Assembly: GCA_963817485.1 (NCBI GenBank)
Contig: CAWFOR010000023.1
Coordinates: forward strand, 1-64,000
Direction of reading: 5' to 3'
DNA length: 64,000 nucleotides
Source of the DNA: Hyphomicrobium_A sp963817485
Lineage (GTDB): Bacteria > Pseudomonadota > Alphaproteobacteria > Rhizobiales > Hyphomicrobiaceae
Shown here: positions 34,716 to 41,837 of the stretch, one piece after another
How positions within the stretch are numbered: the stretch's first letter is position 1
Layout: every line of letters begins with the position of its first letter
Position numbers and translations under genes: made by a program
The notes under the pieces: model-generated
The model's input: the letters and a program-made list of their open reading frames with translations, nothing else
What the model was told of the DNA's origin: nothing
Database searches by the model: none

Positions 34716-34940
34716 GGTGGCGTTGCTTCCCTGGTTCAGGCGGCAGGAGCAGACCGGCGGGCGCTCCGAATGGCGTGGGCCGGGGCACTGCACGTCGCCT
34801 TTGCGCCCGATCTCGGCGGATGCAGAGAGCCCCCTAGCGTTCTGACGGATCAGAAGGCCTGCGCCACTTAGCATTGGCTCCTGTGGAAGCGCAAATGGTG
34901 CGCAGCTCAATGCTTACGGGCTCGGGCCGTTTGCGGCTGA

Positions 34941-34980
34941 TGAAAGAAAAGGGGCCTCGGTTCCGATGGATCCGAGGCCC
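34941..34980 (-). terminator. Rho-independent terminator after the 58-residue membrane peptide gene
   Basis: On the minus strand a perfect 9-bp GC-rich stem (GGGCCTCGG/CCGAGGCCC, arms 34972-34980 and 34952-34960) with an 11-base loop is followed by CTTTTCTTTC. It lies 67 bases after the stop of the small gene ending at 35047. Confidence 0.75.
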
Positions 34981-35046
34981 TGAAGTTCAATTGGGGGAGA
35001 GAGGTCTGAAACAACTCGTCGTAGGCGGAGTGGAAGTTGTCTGGTC

Positions 35047-35223
35047 TCAGCTCTGCGCGATCTGGGACCAGGGGAAATTGGCGCCGGTGTCGGCACGATG
35101 GTTCTTGAGGCCGCTGAGGGAGGCAAGGAGAAGCACACCGGTCAGCAGGAACAGAAGCAGGGCGCCCGTGCGGGCCCAGGCCCACTTGGACCCCTCGTGT
35201 CTCTTGGCCGCGTTGAGATCCAT
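35047..35223 (-). CDS. Small single-span membrane protein, unknown
   Basis: A 58-residue frame from the ATG at 35223 to the TGA at 35047. It has a charged, Lys/His-rich cytoplasmic start (MDLNAAKRHEGSKW), one strong membrane span (about residues 19-38, GALLLFLLTGVLLLASLSGL), and a short polar end. No family recognised. A classic terminator follows it and an AT-rich region precedes it, which supports a real transcribed gene. The predicted ribosome-binding site is weak. Confidence 0.6.
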   Translation of the reverse strand: MDLNAAKRHEGSKWAWARTGALLLFLLTGVLLLASLSGLKNHRADTGANFPWSQIAQS

Positions 35224-35381
35224 GAGAAAGTCCCTATGCGGATCGGCATGTATGGTCGAGTTGAGGGTTTTGTAACCGATAAGATATTGTTAGTCTAACC
35301 AATGCTTGTGCCATGGATAACGGCACAACTGCAGATTTAACGAAGTATTTACGTGTGGGGCGGCGGTGCGGCGGAGCGCGT

Positions 35382-37076
35382 TCAGCTTCGCGCCTTCGCG
35401 ATCTCGCTCAGGCTTTGGCGCACCGAAATCGCATCGGGGTCGATTTTCAGCTCGATTACGGTCGGAACCGACGCGGAAAGCGCGCGTCGCAGGACCGGCA
35501 GGAACTCCCGTGTCGCCTCGACGGTGACGCCGGCTGCGCCGAACGAACGGGCGAGCGCGGAAAAGTCAGGGTTAACGAGGCTCGTGGCGACCACCCTGCC
35601 AGGGTAAAGATGCTCCTGATGCATGCGGATCGTGCCGTACATTCCGTTATTGACGACGATCAGGACGATGTTTGCGCCGTATTGCACGGCAGTTGCCAGC
35701 TCTTGCCCCGTCATTAAGGCACATCCATCGCCCGCGAGCGCGACCACCGGCCGCCCAGGGTGGATAAGCTTCGCGGCGATCGCGGCCGGCAGACCGTAGC
35801 CCATGGACCCGGAGGCGGGGGCAAGCTGGGTCGGGAAGCCTTTGTACTGGAAGTAGCGGTTGAGGAAGCCTGCGTAGTTGCCGGCGCCGTTGGTCACGAT
35901 GGCGTCGTCGGGCAGCTCGCGCGACAGCGTCGCGATCACCTCGGCGAGTTGGACGGAGCCCGGTGTCGGCAGCGGCTTCAAGGAGGCTTCGTAGCTCGCA
36001 CGCAGCTCGCGGCGCAGCTTGCGCCAGGGACGCTTCTCGGGAGCGCGCAGGCGCGACAGCGCGCGGCAGAACGCCTCCGGGCTGGCGACGATCGGCAAGT
36101 CGGTGCGGTAGAGCGCCCCGAGCTCATCGGCGGAAGGATGCGCGTGCACGAGAATCTGAGCAGGGTCCGGCGCCGCGATCAGCGTCTGCGCGGCGGTCGG
36201 CACCTCGCCCGGCGTCTCGCCGATCACGATCAGGACGTCCGCGCCCGCGATCGCTCCGCTGAGCACCGGATCGATGTCGATCCCCGCGTGGCCGACGTAA
36301 GAGGCGTGGCGATTGTCGAGATGATCCTGCCGGCGGAACGTCGCTGCCACGGGAATGTCGAACCTGCCGGCAAACGCTGCGAGCTGCTTTGCGGCGGTTG
36401 AGCTCCAGCCGCTGCCGCCGATGAGCACGAGCGGGCGCTTTGCTGCGGCAAGCCGCTCCTTCAGGCGGCGCATGTCGCCGGCGGAGGGGCCCGGGCTCGC
36501 CGGCTCGATCCGCGCCGCGTCCTTCGCCTCGGACGTTTCATGCAGCACGTCCTCTGGGAACCCGAGCACGACGGGGCCGGGCCGGCCGGAGCACGCGGCC
36601 TGATAGGCTTGCGCGACCGCCTCGGGGATGCGCGCTGCCGCTCGCACGATCTCGACGTGCTTTGCCATCGCACCGAACATCGCTTCGAGGTTGATCTCCT
36701 GGAACGCCTTGCGCCCCTCGCACGCCCGCGCCGGCAGCCCCACCAGCAACAGCATCGGCGTCGCATCGTGGTGGGCGACGAACACGCCCGAGGCAGCGTT
36801 GGTCGCTCCCGGCCCACGCGTCACGAAGGCGACGCCTGGCGCGCCCGTGAGCTTGCCCGCGGCTTCCGCCATCATTGCCGCTGCTCCCTCGTGCCGGCAG
36901 ACGACCGTGCGGATGGGCCCATCGTCGAACAGCGCATCGAGCGCGGGGAGGAAGCTCTCGCCGGGCACGGTGAAGAGCATCCGGCAGCCCTGTGCCGCAA
37001 GCCCCTCGATCAGGATCTTTCCCCCGTTACGCATCACGCCGTCCAACGCCCCGGCTTGCCGCCGGTTTGGTGACAT
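35382..37076 (-). CDS. Thiamine-pyrophosphate enzyme, acetolactate synthase-like
   Basis: The family marks are present: N-terminal PYR domain with the activating Glu in CRHEGAAAMMAEAAGKLTG, a central FAD/nucleotide-like domain (VLIGGSGW), and the C-terminal PP domain with GDGCALMTGQELATAVQYG and NN, the TPP-Mg motif. About 564 residues from the ATG at 37076 (MSPNRRQ); 37034 is an alternative start. Relatives include acetolactate synthase large subunit, benzoylformate decarboxylase and oxalyl-CoA decarboxylase; no regulatory-subunit gene is beside it, so it is probably not the main branched-chain enzyme. The substrate is not determined by these motifs. It stands alone, divergent from the decarboxylase gene at 37302. 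Confidence 0.88.
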   Translation of the reverse strand: MSPNRRQAGALDGVMRNGGKILIEGLAAQGCRMLFTVPGESFLPALDALFDDGPIRTVVCRHEGAAAMMAEAAGKLTGAPGVAFVTRGPGATNAASGVFVAHHDATPMLLLVGLPARACEGRKAFQEINLEAMFGAMAKHVEIVRAAARIPEAVAQAYQAACSGRPGPVVLGFPEDVLHETSEAKDAARIEPASPGPSAGDMRRLKERLAAAKRPLVLIGGSGWSSTAAKQLAAFAGRFDIPVAATFRRQDHLDNRHASYVGHAGIDIDPVLSGAIAGADVLIVIGETPGEVPTAAQTLIAAPDPAQILVHAHPSADELGALYRTDLPIVASPEAFCRALSRLRAPEKRPWRKLRRELRASYEASLKPLPTPGSVQLAEVIATLSRELPDDAIVTNGAGNYAGFLNRYFQYKGFPTQLAPASGSMGYGLPAAIAAKLIHPGRPVVALAGDGCALMTGQELATAVQYGANIVLIVVNNGMYGTIRMHQEHLYPGRVVATSLVNPDFSALARSFGAAGVTVEATREFLPVLRRALSASVPTVIELKIDPDAISVRQSLSEIAKARS

Positions 37077-37301
37077 CACTTCGTCTTTTAGGCATCGCGC
37101 GCGGTGGGAGAACAGCACAAAGCCGCAGCTCGGTTACGAGCCCTCTGAAGCGAGCCCGGGAAGCAACGCTTGCCCGCGCCACCTGACGGAACTCCTGACA
37201 CAAAAAAGCCCTTTACAGGGGGGGCAGCGCACCCTAAATGCAGGCGCTCTTTGCGTTATGCGGTCATGGTGCGTCCCTAGGGGCGGTGGAGGTTTCATGC
37301 G

Positions 37302-38478
37302 ATGGAGAAACTCTCCTCTGCGGCAGCTCTGATCGAGAAGTCCCGGCCGGAGCGGCCGGTGCGCGGTCTGCGGCCGCATGCGGCGGGGCGCGCGGCCCGG
37401 TGGTTCCTCGACAAGTTCCCCGGCGACGTCGCCTACGCCTACAAGGCCAACAACTCGGTGTTCCTGATCGGCGCGCTCTACGGCGCCGGCATCCGCCATT
37501 TCGATGTCGCCTCGCTGCCTGAGATCGAGGATGCGGCGACGATCCCCGACGCGCACCTGCACTTCATGCACCCGGTGAAATCGCGCCACGCGATCCGCCG
37601 CGCCTACGAGCTTGGCGTGCGCTCGTTCGCGCTCGACGGCGAGGATGAGCTCGACAAGATCCTCGAGGCGACCGACAACGCGCGCGACCTGCTGCTGTGG
37701 GTGCGCGTCGCGGTGCCGGCGATCAACAGCCGCATCCCGCTCGAGCGCAAGTTCGGCGTGTCGGGCCAGAAGGCGGCGAAGCTGCTCGTCAAGGCGCGGC
37801 AGGCCGCATCGGAGCTCGGCCTCACCTTCCACGTCGGCTCGCAGACGACCACCCCCGATGCGTTCATCACGGCGCTGGGCGAGGTGCACAAACTGATCGT
37901 GAAGGCCGGCGTCGTCATCGACCGCCTCGACGTCGGCGGCGGCTTCCCTTCGCGCTATCCCGACAGCGAGCCGGCCTCGATGCAGACCTTCTTGGATACG
38001 ATCCTCGCCGGCGTGAACGACCTGCCCGTGAAGGAGAACATCCGCCTGATGTGCGAGCCGGGCCGCGCGCTCGTTGCCGAGGCCGAGAGCCTCATCGTGC
38101 GTGTCGACGCGCGCCGAGGCAACAACCTCTACATCAACGACGGCGGCTACGGCATGCTGTTCGACGCCGCACATCTGGGTTTTGTCTTCCCCACGCGCCT
38201 CGTCAGCCGCGACGTCGATCCCGAGCGAGGCGCTGGTGCCGTTTGAGCTGTGGGGCCCGACGTGCGACTCCATCGACTACATGAAGGGCCCGTTCCTGCT
38301 GCCGGCCTCGGTAGCCGAGGGCGACTACATCGAGATCGGCAACATGGGCGCCTATGCGCGTGCGATCGCCGGCCGCTTCAACGGCTATGGCGAGTACGAC
38401 GAGGTGATCCTGCAGGATGAGCCGATGCTGACCATGTACGGCGCGGAGGCCGCGCCCGCCCGCTCCGCACATCGCTGA
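37302..38478 (+). CDS. PLP-dependent ornithine/diaminopimelate-type decarboxylase, one frameshift
   Basis: A fold-type III (alanine-racemase-like) decarboxylase. The PLP lysine is in YAYKANN near residue 49; further marks are HFDVASLPEIE, HPVKS, RIPLERKFGVS, HVGSQ, DVGGGFPSRYP, CEPGRALVAEAE and, after the break, WGPTCDSIDY with the catalytic Cys. The layout fits eukaryotic-type ornithine decarboxylases used for putrescine in Alphaproteobacteria. The frame breaks at 38220-38222, where CCC has one C too many; correcting it reads DPSEALVPFELW. The restored length of about 392 residues is normal. The substrate (ornithine, lysine or both) is inferred from the family. Confidence 0.85.
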
Positions 38479-38533
38479 GCAATCATCTTCCGGCTAAGTT
38501 TTCCAACCCCCCACCTGACGCGCAAGCACACTG

Positions 38534-38566
38534 GCTGTCAGGGTGACAGCAGGCCAGTTATCCACA
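38534..38566. promoter_or_regulatory. Palindrome and adjacent DnaA-box consensus
   Basis: A perfect 7-3-7 inverted repeat (GCTGTCA GGG TGACAGC, 38534-38550) is followed eight bases later by TTATCCACA (38558-38566), the textbook DnaA box. It lies in the gap before a small ORF. A single box does not make an origin, and a chance match is possible. Confidence 0.4.
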
Positions 38567-38636
38567 GGCTGTCCACCGTTCAGCGAAGGCGAATCGCGCT
38601 ACCTCTCAACGAGCTAACTCTCGGGGAGAGGAAGAC

Positions 38637-38882
38637 ATGCCGGGCCACGAATTCTTCGAGCGGCTCATGCCGCGGTTCGCGCTGCAGTCGGGCGCGGCCA
38701 AGAAGACCGCCGACCGCCAGGCTAGCGCAGAGCGGCTCATCGCAACGGCAGAGCACGAATGTACGCAGATGCGGCGCGAGCTGATGGCCGCATTCGCGGT
38801 ACCGCTGTCGCATCGCGCGGTGCAGATCGCCGAGCCGGAGGCGTTGGCGGACGCAACTCCCGCCGCCGCCAAAGCGGCGTAA
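38637..38882 (+). CDS. Small hypothetical protein
   Basis: An 81-residue frame with a strong ribosome-binding site (GGGGAGAGGAAG) before the ATG. Sequence is helix-prone and charged (FERLMPRFALQ, AERLIATAEHECTQMRREL), ending in Ala-rich residues; no signal peptide or membrane span. No family recognised. A palindrome and a DnaA-box match lie about 70-100 bases upstream. Confidence 0.6.
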   Translation: MPGHEFFERLMPRFALQSGAAKKTADRQASAERLIATAEHECTQMRRELMAAFAVPLSHRAVQIAEPEALADATPAAAKAA

Positions 38883-39001
38883 GCGCTGACGCACTTTTGC
38901 GTATGTGCGCGGAGTGAGCATACAAGCCCACGAATTGCCTACGTTGTCAGCTACGTACGCCGTCGAGCGGGAACGCTGCTTCAGCTCGACGGGGGTCGAC
39001 G

Positions 39002-39352
39002 ATGCGATTTAAGTACGAAACTCCAAGCCTCTTCCGTAAGGCCGCGATCGGCTTCAAGGCTCCGCACCGGTGGCGCACCGGCATGCGGCCGTGGGTGTTC
39101 GACAACCTCAGCGGCATCCGCTTCCAGCTCACCCAGGACGAGGAGACGGTGATCCGGAAGCTCGCCCTGGCCATGGACAAGCGCACTCCCGCGCCGAGCC
39201 AGGATGCGGCCTTCGACTACGTGGCCGGAGCGATCGCGCGCAAGCGGCTCGGCTATCCGTTCGACTGGCGCCGCATCTCCGCCTGGACCCGCGAGGACTG
39301 GGATGGCTGGTTGGGTGCGGCGGAACCCACCGCGCCCGAGTCCACCGCTTAG
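39002..39352 (+). CDS. Hypothetical protein, 116 residues
   Basis: An ATG frame of 116 residues with a soluble, Trp/Arg-rich composition (GFKAPHRWRTGMRPWVFDNLSG, GYPFDWRRISAWTREDWDGWLG). No membrane segment or known motif. The even codon use and a stem-loop terminator-like structure just after the stop (39380-39407) suggest a real gene. Function is not recognised. Confidence 0.6.
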   Translation: MRFKYETPSLFRKAAIGFKAPHRWRTGMRPWVFDNLSGIRFQLTQDEETVIRKLALAMDKRTPAPSQDAAFDYVAGAIARKRLGYPFDWRRISAWTREDWDGWLGAAEPTAPESTA

Positions 39353-39379
39353 CCGGCAGAGAGCGGCGGCACGACAATC

Positions 39380-39407
39380 AAGGGCGGTCCTCGCAAGGGT
39401 CGCCCTT
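39380..39407 (+). terminator. Terminator-like stem-loop after the 116-residue gene
   Basis: A 7-bp outer stem (AAGGGCG/CGCCCTT) with further inner pairing (TCCT/AGGG) is followed by TCGCTTT. It lies 28 bases after the stop at 39352. The T-tract is short, so termination strength is uncertain. Confidence 0.5.
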
Positions 39408-39469
39408 TCGCTTTGGGCGGTGAAAGCCCACCTTAGGGTTCGGACAACGGACGAGCCCGAGGTGGAAGC

Positions 39470-39736
39470 ATGCATCGATTGATATTGACCGCAGCCGGAT
39501 TGGTCGTGCTGGCGACGTCGGGGCCCGCGGCCGCGGGCGGCTTGGCGGAAGCCGGCGAGCTGGAGGCTGCGCGCGCCAACGCGCGGGCCGGCGGCCCGGT
39601 GAGCGAGCGCGATGCGGAGCTGTTGGAGCGCTGGGGCTGCCTCAGCGGGACGCGCAACGCGTTCTGCGAGCGCCTTTCGCACCGCGGCGTCCACTACTAT
39701 CGGCCGCATCGGCGCGTGCACCGGCACCGGAACTGA
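39470..39736 (+). CDS. Small secreted protein, hypothetical
   Basis: An 88-residue frame. Residues 1-22 form a signal peptide ending in an Ala-rich cleavage region (SGPAAAGG). The mature part has two Cys (WGCLSGTRNAFCERL), which could form a disulfide, and ends in a His/Arg-rich tail (HRGVHYYRPHRRVHRHRN). No family recognised. The next gene follows after a few bases, but its start is uncertain. Confidence 0.6.
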   Translation: MHRLILTAAGLVVLATSGPAAAGGLAEAGELEAARANARAGGPVSERDAELLERWGCLSGTRNAFCERLSHRGVHYYRPHRRVHRHRN

Positions 39737-39744
39737 TCGGCGGC

Positions 39745-40146
39745 TTGGGATCCACGCTGGGGTGCCAATGCCCGAGGCGCAGCTGGGCTACTAAGATCGC
39801 GGGCGTCGTGTGGGTGATCGCCACACTCTTTCTGGGCTACACGGCAATCGGCACTCGGAACTACCTCTGGGAGGCATTCGCCGGGTTCGTTGGTGGCGAG
39901 ATCAGCTGGTACATCCACCGCGACCCCGAGCCTAAGTTCGGCAACCCCGAATTCAGCTACCGCCTCCCCGTCGCGCCGGACACGGGCTCCATCCCCGAAG
40001 TGCCCAACGCGGCGCCGGCTCCGACGCCGCCCCCCGTGCCCGAGAAGAAGGCGTCGGCGAAGCGCAAGCCTGTACGCCCGACGGGATTTTTCGGAGGGCT
40101 CGGCTACGACATCGACAAGATGTTCGGCACGGAGAGCTACCGCTGA
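39745..40146 (+). CDS. Small membrane protein with Pro-rich tail, hypothetical
   Basis: A frame of 133 residues with one membrane span (about 18-32, IAGVVWVIATLFLGYTAIG), a periplasmic or cytosolic middle part and a Pro/Lys-rich linker (APAPTPPPVPEKKASAKRK) before a short C-terminal segment. The upstream TTG at 39745 opens the frame, but an internal GTG near 39810 is an alternative start. A 9-bp stem-loop follows the stop. No family recognised. Confidence 0.5.
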   Translation: MGSTLGCQCPRRSWATKIAGVVWVIATLFLGYTAIGTRNYLWEAFAGFVGGEISWYIHRDPEPKFGNPEFSYRLPVAPDTGSIPEVPNAAPAPTPPPVPEKKASAKRKPVRPTGFFGGLGYDIDKMFGTESYR

Positions 40147-40150
40147 TCGC

Positions 40151-40179
40151 TGTTACCTGTAAACGGCTTCCAGGTAACA
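40151..40179. terminator. Stem-loop between a hypothetical gene and tRNA-Val
   Basis: A perfect 9-bp inverted repeat (TGTTACCTG/CAGGTAACA) with an 11-base loop, between the stop at 40146 and the 3' end of the minus-strand tRNA at 40228. There is no T-run after the plus-strand stem, so it may instead act as a bidirectional or processing structure. Confidence 0.45.
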
Positions 40180-40227
40180 CGATCTTCAGAGATCACTTGA
40201 AGAAAACCCAGTATTTATCGGGGATCA

Positions 40228-40302
40228 TGGTGGGCGGTATAGGGATTGAACCTATGACCCCACGCGTGTGAAGCGTGTGCTCTACCGCTGAGCTAACCGC
40301 CC
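40228..40302 (-). tRNA. tRNA-Val (anticodon CAC)
   Basis: The minus-strand sequence starts GGGCGGTTAGCTCAG and ends ACCGCCC-A-CCA. The acceptor stem GGGCGGT/ACCGCCC has seven pairs, discriminator A, and CCA is encoded in the genome. The T arm carries GGTTCAATC. The anticodon stem CACGC/GCGTG encloses TTCACAC, giving anticodon CAC for codon GUG. 75 nucleotides. Confidence 0.95.
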
Positions 40303-40373
40303 TCCGTAATCGGCAAGCGGGTCTTATGCGAGCCGCCGGCCAGACCTGTCAAGAAGCGGCCGCGCTCCTTTCG

Positions 40374-40491
40374 CCTCTCCCATTGGGAGAGGCCGGCTGG
40401 ACGTGCGAAGCACGACAGCCGGGTGAGGGGTTGCGATAGCCGAAGAGTTCTGATCCCCCTCACCCTAACCCTCTCCCCAACGGGGAGAGGG
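40374..40491. repeat. Composite palindromic intergenic element (REP/RPE-like)
   Basis: Nested inverted repeats: CCTCTCCC-ATT-GGGAGAGG (40374-40392), CCGGCTG...CAGCCGG with an inner CGTGC-GAA-GCACG hairpin (40393-40422), GGGTGAGGGG (40421-40430) with its complement CCCCTCACCC (40456-40465), and CCCTCTCCCC-AAC-GGGGAGAGGG (40469-40491). Such GGGAGAGG mosaics are dispersed in Rhizobiales genomes. The element lies between tRNA-Val and the next minus-strand gene. Confidence 0.7.
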
Positions 40492-40567
40492 GATCTGGTG
40501 GCGCAAGGGCCGCAGTTCAGCTCTATAAGGCCGGGAGAGGTGTTGCAGCCCGTGACAGCGCCACCCC

Positions 40568-41572
40568 TCACGGCACCAGCGCGAAGCTGCCGGCGATCTT
40601 CGGGAACTCTTCGTTCAGCCGCTCCACGTCTCTCGGTGTCGCAATGCCGATCAGCCGGAAATAGCCGCCGTCCTTGCACTCGACCAAAGCCTGGTAGAGC
40701 CGCACCGGCACATTGTCGTCCTCGTCGATGGCGCTGGCCCACGTCTCCACCGCCGGCAGGCCGCCGATCGTCACCTCGTGCGGCTCCTCCGTCTTGATGC
40801 CCTTGTAGCCCGACAGGCTCGCCAGCAGCGCGACCGCTTCCTTCTTCGGGTTACCAATCGTGCGCTTGTCGAGCGAAGGCGCGACCATGAAGGCTGAGCG
40901 CGTCACGCCTGCGCGCTCGGGCTCCAGGCGCCCGTCGAGCGTATAGACCTTGCTCGTGCCGACGAGCGTGCCCGCCTCCTTGAAGGGACCGAGATGGGAG
41001 AGCGAGAAGATGTCGTGCACGGCCGGCTGGCCCGCGGTCGTCGCGGTTGCGAGCACCTTCTCGATCTCATCGACCGTGACGCTGCCGTCGGCGACCGCGC
41101 GCGCGGGTACGTTGCTGGAGACGAGCACGGTCTGGTCCTTGGTGCGGAACAGCACGAAGAACTTCTGGTAGGTGCCGGCTGCCGATTTCTGGCGTGCGCG
41201 CATGAAGATGTGCGGGTCGGAGCGCTGAAGCTTCTTGGTTGCCGCGTCGGTGATGCCGCGCTTGGCGAACTCCGCTGCCGTGAAGCCCTGCGCCATCTTG
41301 TCGTACTCGGAGGCGGGGGCCTCGAGGATCACGAAGGACACGCCGCGCGCGTCATCCTGGAAGCCGGAGAAGAGGGGCGAGGGCGTGTAGCTCGAGGGCA
41401 GGTCGAGGACGACGCGGCTGTTGGGGGCCTGCTGCGGGCTCGCCGCGACGGGGGCGGGTTTCGCAACCGCGAAGAGCGCGACTAAGCCAAAGAGGCACAG
41501 CACGCCGGCCACGCCTCTGGTGGCGAGGCCCAGGGCGGACAAACGGCTCGGAAGCGTGGGGCAGTTCGGCAT
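40568..41572 (-). CDS. Exported hypothetical protein, 334 residues
   Basis: The N-terminus holds a membrane or signal segment (about residues 19-40, GVAGVLCLFGLVALFAVA) followed by an Ala-rich cleavage region. The rest is a soluble periplasmic-type protein with VVLDLPSSYTPSPLFSGFQD, YQKFFVLFRTKDQTVLVSSNVP and GLPAVETWASAIDED. No family is recognised with confidence. It is divergent from the MMPL transporter at 41838, with 265 bases between them, and might work with it at the membrane, but this is only a guess from position. Confidence 0.7.
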   Translation of the reverse strand: MPNCPTLPSRLSALGLATRGVAGVLCLFGLVALFAVAKPAPVAASPQQAPNSRVVLDLPSSYTPSPLFSGFQDDARGVSFVILEAPASEYDKMAQGFTAAEFAKRGITDAATKKLQRSDPHIFMRARQKSAAGTYQKFFVLFRTKDQTVLVSSNVPARAVADGSVTVDEIEKVLATATTAGQPAVHDIFSLSHLGPFKEAGTLVGTSKVYTLDGRLEPERAGVTRSAFMVAPSLDKRTIGNPKKEAVALLASLSGYKGIKTEEPHEVTIGGLPAVETWASAIDEDDNVPVRLYQALVECKDGGYFRLIGIATPRDVERLNEEFPKIAGSFALVP

Positions 41573-41837
41573 CAGGCTGACGCTTATTTTCTTCGCCGCG
41601 CGAGGTCACATAGGGGCTGTGTTGGGAGGCGGCAAGGAACACGGGGGCGGCGGCCACAATGGGACGCAACCGGGCGCCCCGATCCTCAGCCGATCCCCTT
41701 GCACATTAACTGGAGCAAATGCGACGATCCGTCGTCGGGCCTCGATTCCGCAAGGAATGCGGGGGCTCGCGCGTGCAAAAAGCGCATCGGCCGGCCGCTC
41801 ACGAAGCTGCGCCCGAACGAGTGCCGACGGGGGAGCT

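Noticed and set aside
38534..38566. Replication origin
   Set aside because: Only one DnaA box, no AT-rich unwinding region, and none of the usual origin neighbours.
41421..41837. Plus-strand extension of the MMPL transporter upstream of 41838
   Set aside because: Overlaps the divergent exported protein and has no transporter features; ATG at 41838 has a good ribosome-binding site.
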